A stretch of DNA of 64,000 nucleotides from Lachnospiraceae bacterium. Lineage in GTDB: Bacteria > Bacillota > Clostridia > Lachnospirales > Lachnospiraceae. Every line of letters starts with the position of its first letter. Positions within the stretch are counted from its first letter, which is position 1. Under the pieces are notes generated by a model. It was not told the DNA's origin, did no database searches, and was given only the letters and a program-made list of their open reading frames with translations. The DNA lies in NCBI GenBank assembly GCA_022845955.1, contig AP025576.1, forward strand, positions 4,464,001 through 4,528,000, read 5' to 3'. Below are positions 33,734-42,696 of the stretch, in pieces. The position numbers and the translations under genes were made by a program.

Positions 33734-34600
33734 TCAGCCCTTCACCGCTCCAACCATAACTCCCTTTACAAAATATTTCTGCAGGAACGGATAAACACAC
33801 AGAACCGGTACGATTGCCACCATAACCGTTGCATATTTCACCACATCCTCCATATTGGCCGTCAGACCGGACGCCACGCCCACAACAGTCTCCTCCACCT
33901 GGTTCTGCAGCAAAATCTCTCTGAGGAACAGCTGTAGGGGGAACAGCTCCCTGTCCCGCAGATAAACAGACGCCTGGAACCATTGATTCCAGTGTGCCAC
34001 TCCGTAATACAGGGCGATGACCGCCAGGGTGGATTTGGAAAGCGGCAGTACTATTTTGGTAAGTACGGACCAGTCACTGGCGCCGTCTATTTTTGCCGAC
34101 TCCTCCAGGCTGTCCGGAATTGACATAAATCCCGTTCTCATAATTATCAGGTTAGCCGTCGCCACAGCCCCCGGCAGAAGCTGTGTCCAAACCGACTCTC
34201 CCAGCACTTTATTCACAACAATATAAGTGGGAATCAGACCGCCTCCGAACTGCATGGTAAAAATAACGAGAATCAGGACGAACTTTTTTATATATAAGTC
34301 TTTTCTCGTAAGTGCAAAAGCGCCCAGTATGGTCATGAGCATATTAATTACAGTTCCTGCGCATACATAAAACAACGTGTTGCGGTATCCGGTGGCAATG
34401 GAGGGATTCCTAAGAACAAGTTTGTATGCCTCCAGGGAAAATCCAAGGGGTTTGTATAGAATCCCCTTCTGATGTTCCAAAAGCAGAGGGTCGCTGAGGG
34501 AACCAAACAGGACATACACTACCGGGTATATGGTGATAACACACAAAACAGTCAAAAATACTATCAGTACAATATCGAATATTGCTATTTTCTTTTTCAT
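33734..34600 (-). CDS. Sugar ABC transporter permease, YtcP/LplC type (locus 3)
   Basis: 288 residues from ATG 34600 (an adjacent GTG at 34603 is in frame). Six helices; EAA loop LEESAKIDGASDWSVLTKIVLPLSKSTL; tail FVKGVMVGAVKG typical of YtcP-type proteins. Its partner ends 22 bases upstream. It is part of the importer whose downstream genes are the sulfatases. Confidence 0.9.
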   Translation of the reverse strand: MKKKIAIFDIVLIVFLTVLCVITIYPVVYVLFGSLSDPLLLEHQKGILYKPLGFSLEAYKLVLRNPSIATGYRNTLFYVCAGTVINMLMTILGAFALTRKDLYIKKFVLILVIFTMQFGGGLIPTYIVVNKVLGESVWTQLLPGAVATANLIIMRTGFMSIPDSLEESAKIDGASDWSVLTKIVLPLSKSTLAVIALYYGVAHWNQWFQASVYLRDRELFPLQLFLREILLQNQVEETVVGVASGLTANMEDVVKYATVMVAIVPVLCVYPFLQKYFVKGVMVGAVKG

Positions 34601-34622
34601 CACTCATCAGCCTTTCCGTGCT

Positions 34623-35576
34623 TTACCACAAACTAGTTTCGTTCAGCTTTTTGCTGACAAAATTAGCCAGAAAAAGCAAAATGGCATTGATGATGGAATT
34701 AAACAGGCCCACCGCCGCAGAATAGCTGTAATTTGCATTCAGCAAACCATTCCTGTATACAAAGGAAGAAATGACATCCGCCTGATCAAAAATAGCCGGA
34801 TTATACAGCAGCACAATTTTTTCCCATCCCACTGTCATAATCGCCCCCACCCTCATAATCAAAAGGGTTACGATGGTAGGTGTGATTCCGGGAAGCGTAA
34901 CATTGATGATTTTCCTGAAACGCCCTGCTCCGTCTATCTCCGCGGCTTCATATAATTCCATGGAAATACCAGTCAGCGCCGCCAGATAGATGATAGTTCC
35001 CCAGCCTATGTTCTGCCAGATATCACTCAGTACATAGATAGGGGCAAATAAACGCCCTACCGTCAGCAGATTATGCGGCTTCATGCCAAAAAAAGCCAGT
35101 ATGTTTGTAATAACGCCGTCCGTGGAAACCATATCCACCACCAGACCTGCAATGACTACCGTAGATATAAAATGGGGCATATAAGTAACGGTCTGAACCA
35201 TTTTTTTGAATCGTTTCTGTCTTAGCTCGTTGATCAGGATTGCCAGAATAATCGGCGCCGGAAAGCCAAAAACCAAAGACGAAATGCTTATGGTCAGGGT
35301 ATTTCTCAGAAGGCTCCAAAAGTAATAACTGGAAAAAAAAGTCCTGAAATGCTCAAGCCCCACCCATGCGCTGTTCAGAATCCCTCTGGCCGGCCGATAA
35401 TCCTTAAAAGCAATTACCAGCCCTCCCATCGGCACATAATGAAACAGAATGTAATATAAAATCACCGGCACCAGCATCCAATAAATAATCGTATGCTTTT
35501 TGTAATCCATAACAATTTTGTGCAGAAAGCCCCCGCCTTTCTGCCCTGCCTTTTTTCGTTTCTTTTCTCTTATCAT
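34623..35576 (-). CDS. Sugar ABC transporter permease, LplB type (locus 3)
   Basis: 317 residues from ATG 35576, preceded by GGGG; the ORF extends to 35630 without a ribosome binding site and into the upstream terminator. Basic N-terminus (REKKRKKAGQKGG), six helices, EAA loop LYEAAEIDGAGRFRKIINVTLPG. It is separated from the lipoprotein gene by a strong hairpin, so permease transcription depends on read-through. Confidence 0.9.
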   Translation of the reverse strand: MIREKKRKKAGQKGGGFLHKIVMDYKKHTIIYWMLVPVILYYILFHYVPMGGLVIAFKDYRPARGILNSAWVGLEHFRTFFSSYYFWSLLRNTLTISISSLVFGFPAPIILAILINELRQKRFKKMVQTVTYMPHFISTVVIAGLVVDMVSTDGVITNILAFFGMKPHNLLTVGRLFAPIYVLSDIWQNIGWGTIIYLAALTGISMELYEAAEIDGAGRFRKIINVTLPGITPTIVTLLIMRVGAIMTVGWEKIVLLYNPAIFDQADVISSFVYRNGLLNANYSYSAAVGLFNSIINAILLFLANFVSKKLNETSLW

Positions 35577-35606
35577 GCTCACCCCAGCCTTCCTGACATT
35601 ATTTAG

Positions 35607-35656
35607 AAAAAAGGCGTAAAATCCATACACATCCTTTCCGGTATTTTACGCCTTTT
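35607..35656 (-). terminator. Leaky terminator between lipoprotein and permeases (locus 3)
   Basis: Stem AAAAGGCGTAAAAT / ATTTTACGCCTTTT with a 20-base loop. On the minus strand it ends in TTTTTT. It lies ten bases after the lipoprotein stop and before the permease gene in the same direction. Confidence 0.75.
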
Positions 35657-35665
35657 GCTTTAAAA

Positions 35666-37330
35666 TTATCTTTCCAAATAACGATCTAAAGCTGCCTGCT
35701 GAATTTCGGTTGCTCTGCTGACATTCATTTTTTCAAGAGTCTCTAAAAATGTGCCGTAATTGTCAAGCGGTTCAATCCCCATGATAAACTTCGCCGACAT
35801 TTCGTTTACATAGGTTTTAACATCGCCCATAATTTTACTGTATTCGTCATTTTCCTCTGCTGTCATCGTAAGCGTCTGGGGCATCTCATAATCAAAATCT
35901 GCCGTATCCCCCCAAACAGACCATCCCGCCTGCAGCCTGGGGTCTTCATACATCAGAGACTGGTTTTCCCAATCCCAGACCATAGCCGTATCACGTAACA
36001 GGTATTGTCTCAAAACCTCATCCATGGTCAGGCCATCCGGATTCTTTGTCACAAAATCGGTCTGCCTTTTCTCTCCGTTTTCATCTATGTAGTAGGTATC
36101 CTCAAACCGTTCATCCCCCTTGGGTCCCCAAGAGATTTCAAGGATTCCTTCCGGGCTGTACAAATAATCCACCCATTTGATTATGGTTACCGGATCCTTC
36201 GCTGTGGAAGAAATAAAGCAGCTGGTGTCATTAAAATCCTTTACGTGGTGACGGAAATGGGTTCTGTCTCCTTCCTTGAGTACAGGATAAGGCACCGGTA
36301 TAGCCACCGCTTCTTCATTGCCTTTCTGTACCGACATAGCCGGTGCGGAAAGTACGCTGTTTATGTGTAAAACAGAAGCTCCCATCAATCCCGCATCAAA
36401 ATCCGTACGTACTTCCTTCCCCTGCTTCTTGGACAGGAAATCCGGATCCAGCCATCCGTTTTCATACCATTTATGGAAGGTAATCAAAAACTCTTTATAA
36501 CCGTCCTGAAGCGGGCCAAATTTTACCGTTCCGTTTTCATTCATGAACTGGGAGCCCGCCGGCACTCCATACGCTCCGGAAAAAGCGCCTGCCAGACCGC
36601 CGAATTGATTGTCACATCCAAAGCTGAAGGGTATCTGAACTCCCATATCTTTAAAGGCTGCCAGCATCTCTTCCCAGTCCGCAATCGTAACCGGAACCTC
36701 CAAACCCGCTTTATCCAGCATGGTTTTATTTACCATCGGCCCATTAAAGGGCAGGCCCCGCATCTCATCTCCGGGTATGGTCGCCCCGAAATAAGCCAGC
36801 ACCCCATTATCCGTATAAGCGCCCCGTTTCAGATCCTCGTTGCTGTTGATATATCCCATAAAATTAGGTGCATTCTCTTCAATCAGCTTGGTGGCGTCCA
36901 AAATCACCCCGTCCGCCAGCGCCCCTTCCACGCCGCCGCGATAATTGGTGACAAGATCAAACCGGAACAGATCCGGCATATTGGTTCCTGAAGCCAGCAG
37001 AAGGTTCATCTGCTCCAGTTCCTGTCCTACCGGCGGATTTATATAGTCCACATGGATTCCGGTCTGTTCCTCCAGACGCAGCGCGCCGGGATGATCGTTA
37101 AGATCCGTAACAGCCTTGGCTGTTACCGGATGCAGCGGAAGCCAGTACGAAAATTCCTTGATTGTCTCGCCGGTATTTTCTTTTGCCGCCTCTTCCGTCT
37201 GTACCGTTTCCGCAGCTTTTTCCCCGCCTGCCGTGGGTTCCGCCCCATTGTTCTGTTCCTTTGCACACGCAGCCGCCCCGGTCAGCAGCCCAAATACCAG
37301 TAACATGGCAATACACTTTTTCAGCTTCAT
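35666..37330 (-). CDS. Extracellular sugar-binding lipoprotein, LplA type (locus 3)
   Basis: 554 residues from ATG 37330 with CAGGAGG upstream. Signal peptide with basic start (MKLKKC), hydrophobic core and a slightly unusual lipobox AAAC (C22). An Ala/Glu/Thr-rich tether follows, then a large binding domain. First gene of the importer locus 3 operon, downstream of a membrane AraC regulator separated by a terminator. Given the sulfatases and GH110-like enzyme downstream, a sulfated galacto-oligosaccharide is the expected ligand; this is inference. Confidence 0.92.
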   Translation of the reverse strand: MKLKKCIAMLLVFGLLTGAAACAKEQNNGAEPTAGGEKAAETVQTEEAAKENTGETIKEFSYWLPLHPVTAKAVTDLNDHPGALRLEEQTGIHVDYINPPVGQELEQMNLLLASGTNMPDLFRFDLVTNYRGGVEGALADGVILDATKLIEENAPNFMGYINSNEDLKRGAYTDNGVLAYFGATIPGDEMRGLPFNGPMVNKTMLDKAGLEVPVTIADWEEMLAAFKDMGVQIPFSFGCDNQFGGLAGAFSGAYGVPAGSQFMNENGTVKFGPLQDGYKEFLITFHKWYENGWLDPDFLSKKQGKEVRTDFDAGLMGASVLHINSVLSAPAMSVQKGNEEAVAIPVPYPVLKEGDRTHFRHHVKDFNDTSCFISSTAKDPVTIIKWVDYLYSPEGILEISWGPKGDERFEDTYYIDENGEKRQTDFVTKNPDGLTMDEVLRQYLLRDTAMVWDWENQSLMYEDPRLQAGWSVWGDTADFDYEMPQTLTMTAEENDEYSKIMGDVKTYVNEMSAKFIMGIEPLDNYGTFLETLEKMNVSRATEIQQAALDRYLER

Positions 37331-37478
37331 AAACTACCTCCTGTTTTTCATTTTCAGGGTACCTGTTTTCGTTTGGCTCAACGTAACGGACGTCCACGTC
37401 ATATACAAACGGTATCATAGATATCACCGGATAACAATTCCTCTGAAAATACACAAATTTCAAAATATGACGATACAG

Positions 37479-37534
37479 AAAAAAAGACTTCGTGATTTAA
37501 GTGAGTTTTTCTGCTCAAATCCGAGTCTTTTTTT
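37479..37534. terminator. Terminator after the membrane AraC regulator
   Basis: Outer stem AAAAAAAGACT / AGTCTTTTTTT with inner pairing GATTT..GTGAG to CTC..AAATC, about 10 bases after the regulator's stop. U tracts occur on both strands. It separates the regulator gene from the lipoprotein operon. Confidence 0.75.
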
Positions 37535-37544
37535 GCACATCGTC

Positions 37545-39872
37545 TTATTTTTCTACGCCGTCATTATTTTCCCGGTCGTCACGGATACTTTGGTTTTCCG
37601 GGTGTTTCCCCTCCGGACAATGTCCGATTTTGATACGGCTCCGGTATTTACCGGGCGTAATTCCTTCATAGCGCTTAAATGCCCGGATGAACACGTCGGA
37701 ATTCACATAACCGCACTGCTCTGCAATCATCTTTATGGTATATTTATCATTCGGCAGCATTTCCTTTGCCTTTTTCAGCCGCACCATCTGGATATAATCG
37801 GAAATATTGATTCCCCATTCTTTTTTAAAACGCTTCGACAGGCTCGACATTTCAAGGCCAAAGGTATCTGCAATCATCCCGACAGACAACGAAACCTGTG
37901 CGTAATTTTTTTCCACATAAGCTTCCACCCTCTGGTTAAAGCCGTTTTTATTGGCGTCCTCCCGATCTTCGGTATCCGCAAAAAAGTGCAGCATGTCCTC
38001 AATGTTCTGCTCCAGCCCCGGTATGCTCTGTTCTTCCTTTAATTTATCATAAGCAAACCTGAGCTCTTCGCTGTACTCCGGCCTGACGGACAGCTCCCCC
38101 ATAATAATATTGAAGATCCCATATAATTTACACTTAACATCATAAGGATTGCTGAAAAAGCTTTCCTTCAGCAGCACAAACATATTATTCAGAATCACCT
38201 CTGCGTTCCTGAAGCTTCCTTCCTCCAGGGCGCGTTTGAAATTTGCTTCATACTGATAATATTTACCATGCTTTGTATAAGGGCTTTTGGGGTATTCATG
38301 ATATTCTTTAAAATTGATAGTTTCCAGAAGGCACTGTTCCATAGCCTCCATGGCCTCATCATATGCATTTTTTAACTGTTGGAAGTTCTCCTTTTCTCTG
38401 CTCAGCGTACATATTATCCCTTCCTTTTGCAGCTTCTTTCTGAAATGATACAATTTATTTATCAGGACGGAATTCTCCTCAGCCAAACTATCATAATTCA
38501 GGATCAAAACAAGCATACCGTTCATCCACAGCGAATACATCTCTTTATCCGCGCCATATTTCGCTTCCATTTCTCTTTTTACAGCCAAATGAAATTCCTC
38601 ACAAACGGACTGTGTATCAATCTCCTCCAATTGCGGGACATGGTAAAACAGCAGCACCCTGATGCAGCTGTACGCAAAACAAACATGGTAACTCTCCAGA
38701 ATATCCGCATACGCCTTCCTGTCCTCCGTTTTCTGCATCAGCAGCTTCATTAAAAAATACCTCTGCAGATATTCCTCGCTGTTATGCATGGACCGCTCCA
38801 GGCTTTTTTTATCCGTCAGCAGTTTTGAAATTATCGAATAAAATGAACCGAAAATATTGTTCCCCGAAGCCGACAGTTTCTCTTCATCCAGCAACGCAAT
38901 GGTGGTTGCTATTGAATTATACTCCTTCAGCCGGATAACGCGGAATATCAGTATCGTTGTCCCTATGGCAAACAGGAAACTTGCCATAATGAGCATATTC
39001 ATTTTATCCGTCGCTTTAAAAATCTCCCCCGTATTCATCAGCAGGACATATTTCAGCTTATTTTTCTCACCCTCCAGGCCATAACAGTAATAATCTTTGT
39101 GATGCTGCACGGATAAATACTCCCCGTTTTCAAAGGTACGGATGCCCTTATCCTGTAATGTCTGATAAAATACCGGATCACTGACGTAGACCGGCTCCTG
39201 CGTATCCGTATCTATAATGGCGGCAAAGGTAAATTCACTGCTGCTGAAAATCTGTGAGATAAACTGATTCCACCGCTCCAAATCCAGCCTCAGGATAAAC
39301 TGATACCCTTTATTTTTATATAAAGCGCCTTTCATCGTGTCAATGTACAGAATATCTTTAATCTGCTGATCCTGATAGATGGTCACCAACGCCGAATGAT
39401 ACGTTTCTTCAAACAGATTCTGGTAATCCGGAATCTCTGTAAACAGGGCTTCCATCCTGTAGTCTTCCATGTCATTCACATAATAGTAGCCATTCGAATA
39501 TATCAGCATCTGATCCGGCATATAAATCAGATAGTCCGCAACCATATGATTCGTCAGTATGACCTTGGAAAGATTCTTATTCATCTGGATCAGCTGATAC
39601 CTTTGCAGGGCATCCAGACGTCCGTCCTTCAGCTCCAGGCTGATCAAAGACTCTTCCTGCTGGACAAAAATATTATACTGCTGAAATTCTTCCAGCTTTG
39701 TACTGATTTCCTGCCGGAACTGTTCCACGATAATTCTGTTGGCCGTTATCACTTCGGATCTTACAAGGTAGATGCTGAGCAGCCCCAAAAACAGGATTAC
39801 AAACATTGGCACCAGCAATATCAGAATATAATACTGCAAAAGCGTCATATACCATGGATGCTTTATCTTCAC
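37545..39872 (-). CDS. Membrane-anchored AraC-family transcriptional regulator
   Basis: 775 residues from GTG 39872, which follows AGGGAGGGGG; ATG 39893 (7 codons longer) is the alternative. A first membrane helix (YYILILLVPMFVILFLGLL) and a second near residue 290-315 (LIMASFLFAIGTTILIF) enclose an extracellular sensor of about 240 residues, probably Cache-like. A cytoplasmic stretch with long helices follows. The C-terminal 100 residues are an AraC double helix-turn-helix (VSLSVGMIADTFGLEMSSLSKRF and IKMIAEQCGYVNSDVFIRAF). Such proteins sense extracellular ligand and regulate adjacent sugar operons without a separate kinase. It lies upstream of the sulfatase importer operon in the same direction and likely controls it. 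Confidence 0.88.
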   Translation of the reverse strand: MKIKHPWYMTLLQYYILILLVPMFVILFLGLLSIYLVRSEVITANRIIVEQFRQEISTKLEEFQQYNIFVQQEESLISLELKDGRLDALQRYQLIQMNKNLSKVILTNHMVADYLIYMPDQMLIYSNGYYYVNDMEDYRMEALFTEIPDYQNLFEETYHSALVTIYQDQQIKDILYIDTMKGALYKNKGYQFILRLDLERWNQFISQIFSSSEFTFAAIIDTDTQEPVYVSDPVFYQTLQDKGIRTFENGEYLSVQHHKDYYCYGLEGEKNKLKYVLLMNTGEIFKATDKMNMLIMASFLFAIGTTILIFRVIRLKEYNSIATTIALLDEEKLSASGNNIFGSFYSIISKLLTDKKSLERSMHNSEEYLQRYFLMKLLMQKTEDRKAYADILESYHVCFAYSCIRVLLFYHVPQLEEIDTQSVCEEFHLAVKREMEAKYGADKEMYSLWMNGMLVLILNYDSLAEENSVLINKLYHFRKKLQKEGIICTLSREKENFQQLKNAYDEAMEAMEQCLLETINFKEYHEYPKSPYTKHGKYYQYEANFKRALEEGSFRNAEVILNNMFVLLKESFFSNPYDVKCKLYGIFNIIMGELSVRPEYSEELRFAYDKLKEEQSIPGLEQNIEDMLHFFADTEDREDANKNGFNQRVEAYVEKNYAQVSLSVGMIADTFGLEMSSLSKRFKKEWGINISDYIQMVRLKKAKEMLPNDKYTIKMIAEQCGYVNSDVFIRAFKRYEGITPGKYRSRIKIGHCPEGKHPENQSIRDDRENNDGVEK

Positions 39873-40106
39873 CCTTTCCCCCTCCCTTCTCATCAGCCCG
39901 CCGCCAAACTCATCATCCCCCAATCCGGATGCGGCCGCGCCTTACGGATATGCGGTAAGCAGTATCTCTTCCGCAGGCGGCTGTATCAGGGTTATTGTAC
40001 CATTTTTTATATGCGGTGTCTCCCCAATTGTAATGAAAGCCGGTTACCACCCCTGCTTTTGTGTTCTCTTTCTATGTTTTTTATCGGTCTTTTTACAAAA
40101 AAACTT

Positions 40107-40148
40107 CAGGGCTGCTGCCGGAATTTTTTAATTCCGGCAACAGCCCTG
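40107..40148 (-). terminator. Terminator of the arabinoxylan operon
   Basis: 19-bp stem with one mismatch (CAGGGCTG and GCCGGAATT parts) and a TTTT loop, followed on the minus strand by AAGTTTTTTT. It lies 13 bases after the final gene, marking the end of the 21-kb unit. Confidence 0.85.
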
Positions 40149-40160
40149 ATCCACAATTCC

Positions 40161-42632
40161 TTACTGCACCTGTATTTTAGCAAGCCTTAGCACATTCACC
40201 GAGTACGCCGGCGCCCCGTAATAAAAATGGGACGATGCCCCCGAATGGTTCTGTACCACATCATGTACCTTTTCCGGTTCCTCAAAGCTGTTTTCCGCCT
40301 GCTTTTCACCGGTGAGCAGAATGACCTCATAGGCATCCTCCACTTCACAGTCCAGCGAAATTTCCACCGCGTCCTCCTCCGGCGACATATTCACTATTTT
40401 GAGAATCACCTCTTTGGGAGAGTCACAGACTACGGACGATAAAGAGGGGAAGCTGGGCACATCCACCTGATGGATGCATTCTCCGTTCACATACAGCTTC
40501 ATCTGCTTTCCATCCGCCTCATACCGGAAATGGTTAAATTCCCCGTAACGAAGCTCTGCCTTACGCTCCTCATCCAGGTTCCTGTCACTGGGAAACTTCT
40601 GTTCACGGAAGGTGCTTATCCCCTTTTCCAGCGTCCAGAGAAAGGGCTTCACATTGGCTGCATTCCATTCTTTCGGCGGATGGGTTTCATCTGCCATATA
40701 GACCTCCTTCGGCATACGGCCGCTGTATACGCCCAGGCAGATCTCCCTTCCCTCTTCCGCATAGATTTCGATGTCAAAAACCCCGGAGGTAACCTGCTCT
40801 TCCCCAAATACGACAAAGACTCTGTCCTTATCCACCCGGTGAAGCGTTTCCGCTTCCGCCCTCTGTTCTTCATCCGGCGGCAGAATACGGCTAACTCCTT
40901 CTTCTTCCTTCACTCTTCCCATCAGTTCGTGAGAAATCCCCACAGGCGTTTTGTTCCAGGAAGCATTTCTGTAACGCAGGCCCGCCTGTCCCATCAGGGA
41001 GGCCATGCCCTTTACCGGCCGGTACAAAGTTCCGGTTTCCACATCCGCCTCCACCACATTCTCACCGCGGTTGTTTCCGAACATTTTCCAGACATAATAG
41101 GTTGGGATCGCTATGCTTTCCCGGTTATTAAACCGGATCAGGTTAGGGAACCATGCGTTGTAATCCACATTTTCAAGAAGCGGCGCATAGGAAGCCAGCT
41201 CCACCACATCCTGGTTGCGTTCCATGCCAACCAGGAAGGCCGCTTCTCCCAAAGCCCCGTACAGCTGCCCTACCCAGCCCCGGACTACCGCCAGCTCACC
41301 CAGAAAAATTTTCGGTTTCTTCCGGTCATACTTATCATAGAAATTTACATTTTCCGCAAAGAATTCCGCCGTGCTGTAATAATGCTCATCCACGATATCC
41401 GCACCCAGCCCCTGCTCTTCCAGATGCGTATTGGCTATCAGGCGGATATGGGGATACCGTGCTCTGATGGCATCATAAAACATTTGATAACGCGCTTCAT
41501 AGGCAGGACCCGAATTTTCATTCCCGATTTCGATATAGGTAAGGCGGAATGGCTCCGGATGCCCCATTTTTGCCCGCAGGCTTCCCCATCGGGAGGTTTT
41601 GTCACCCACGGCATATTCGATCGCATCCAGCGTATCCTGAAGCATGGATGCCAGCTCTTCCCCTTCGAAAAATTCAGGCGACCTTCCCTGGCAGGTCATG
41701 CCGCAGTTGCACACATACAGCGGTTCCATGTCCAGATCCTCACACAGCTGCAGATATTCATGGAATCCCAGCCCGTTATAGCTGCGGTAATGCCACATCA
41801 GCTGATGTCCGGGCCGTTCCCAGACAGGTCCCACCACATTTTTAAACTGCATGGCTGTTTCCGGGGAAAAACCTTCCACAATACAGCCGCCGGGGAAACG
41901 GAGGAAGCGGGGATTCATATCTCTCAGCTTTTCCACCAGATCCCTGCGCAGGCCATGTCCCATATAGGTATCCTCCGGCATCAGGGAACAGAAGCCGAAA
42001 TTCACTTTCCCCCCTTCCGGGCAGCGGATAACCAGCCTGGCGTTCCTGCCGTCCCCTTCCGCCGTAAAGCTTCCGTCATACCGTACATAGCCGCCGCCCT
42101 CCAGAAGAAAATCCATGCCTCCGAATTCGTGCCCGTCTTCTTCCACGGAAACCCTTATTTTTACCGGGGCCTCCGTCCTGGCAAACATATAAAACAGATA
42201 TTTTTCCCCTGCCTTCGGGGCGATTCCGCAAAAGCCGGTATTATACAGCTCGCCGCCCTCTTCAAAAGAAACGGCGAGAGATACCTGTCTGTGCGGATTC
42301 AGGGTATCGTTTCTGTCCAGAGCCATCTGGGCGTGATTTGTGTACCAGGCCGGAATGGGAGTATACGGCGTCCCGTTTTTCCTGACCCACCGGGAAAGCC
42401 CTTCCCCATGATTAAATTCATCTCTCCAGCCTGCCCTGCTGACGAGGGCATAGCCATCCTGCCCCGTGCGGCAGTCCTTCGGCTCAATGGAATCTTCAAA
42501 GCTTCTGTTCCTGAGAAGCTCCGGATATAACCCGCCGTCTCCCGCTCTGTTGATATCTTCGAAAAAAATACCATACAGATTGGGGGCGATCGGAAATCTT
42601 TTCTTTTCTGTACGAACTGTTATTTTGCCCAT
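40161..42632 (-). CDS. GH51 alpha-L-arabinofuranosidase, long form
   Basis: 823 residues from ATG 42632, behind GGAGGGG; the ORF opens 25 codons earlier in the spacer. An N-terminal beta-sandwich (about 90-230, CBM4/9-like, as in long GH51 proteins) precedes the TIM barrel. Acid/base E372 lies in YIEIGNENSGP and nucleophile E446 in IFLGELAVV. A C-terminal beta domain follows, and residues near 640-800 look like a further jelly-roll. It belongs to the long type often found extracellularly, but here no signal peptide exists. It releases alpha-L-arabinofuranosyl groups from arabinoxylan fragments. Last gene of the operon, 64 bases after the GH39 gene. Confidence 0.92.
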   Translation of the reverse strand: MGKITVRTEKKRFPIAPNLYGIFFEDINRAGDGGLYPELLRNRSFEDSIEPKDCRTGQDGYALVSRAGWRDEFNHGEGLSRWVRKNGTPYTPIPAWYTNHAQMALDRNDTLNPHRQVSLAVSFEEGGELYNTGFCGIAPKAGEKYLFYMFARTEAPVKIRVSVEEDGHEFGGMDFLLEGGGYVRYDGSFTAEGDGRNARLVIRCPEGGKVNFGFCSLMPEDTYMGHGLRRDLVEKLRDMNPRFLRFPGGCIVEGFSPETAMQFKNVVGPVWERPGHQLMWHYRSYNGLGFHEYLQLCEDLDMEPLYVCNCGMTCQGRSPEFFEGEELASMLQDTLDAIEYAVGDKTSRWGSLRAKMGHPEPFRLTYIEIGNENSGPAYEARYQMFYDAIRARYPHIRLIANTHLEEQGLGADIVDEHYYSTAEFFAENVNFYDKYDRKKPKIFLGELAVVRGWVGQLYGALGEAAFLVGMERNQDVVELASYAPLLENVDYNAWFPNLIRFNNRESIAIPTYYVWKMFGNNRGENVVEADVETGTLYRPVKGMASLMGQAGLRYRNASWNKTPVGISHELMGRVKEEEGVSRILPPDEEQRAEAETLHRVDKDRVFVVFGEEQVTSGVFDIEIYAEEGREICLGVYSGRMPKEVYMADETHPPKEWNAANVKPFLWTLEKGISTFREQKFPSDRNLDEERKAELRYGEFNHFRYEADGKQMKLYVNGECIHQVDVPSFPSLSSVVCDSPKEVILKIVNMSPEEDAVEISLDCEVEDAYEVILLTGEKQAENSFEEPEKVHDVVQNHSGASSHFYYGAPAYSVNVLRLAKIQVQ

Positions 42633-42696
42633 ATACCTGTCCCCTCCTGGAAACATGCCTCCTTTTGGCGGTATATCTCCTTTTGCGGCATACCGC

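Noticed and set aside
37421..37445. GGATAACAATTCC resembling a lac operator half
   Set aside because: There is no opposite half-site, and no LacI gene is adjacent; the neighbouring regulator is AraC type.
40470..42530. Long open frame (686 codons) on the plus strand opposite the long GH51 gene
   Set aside because: It is antisense to a gene with clear catalytic motifs, lacks a ribosome binding site and known domains, and its composition is that of a reverse-strand shadow.
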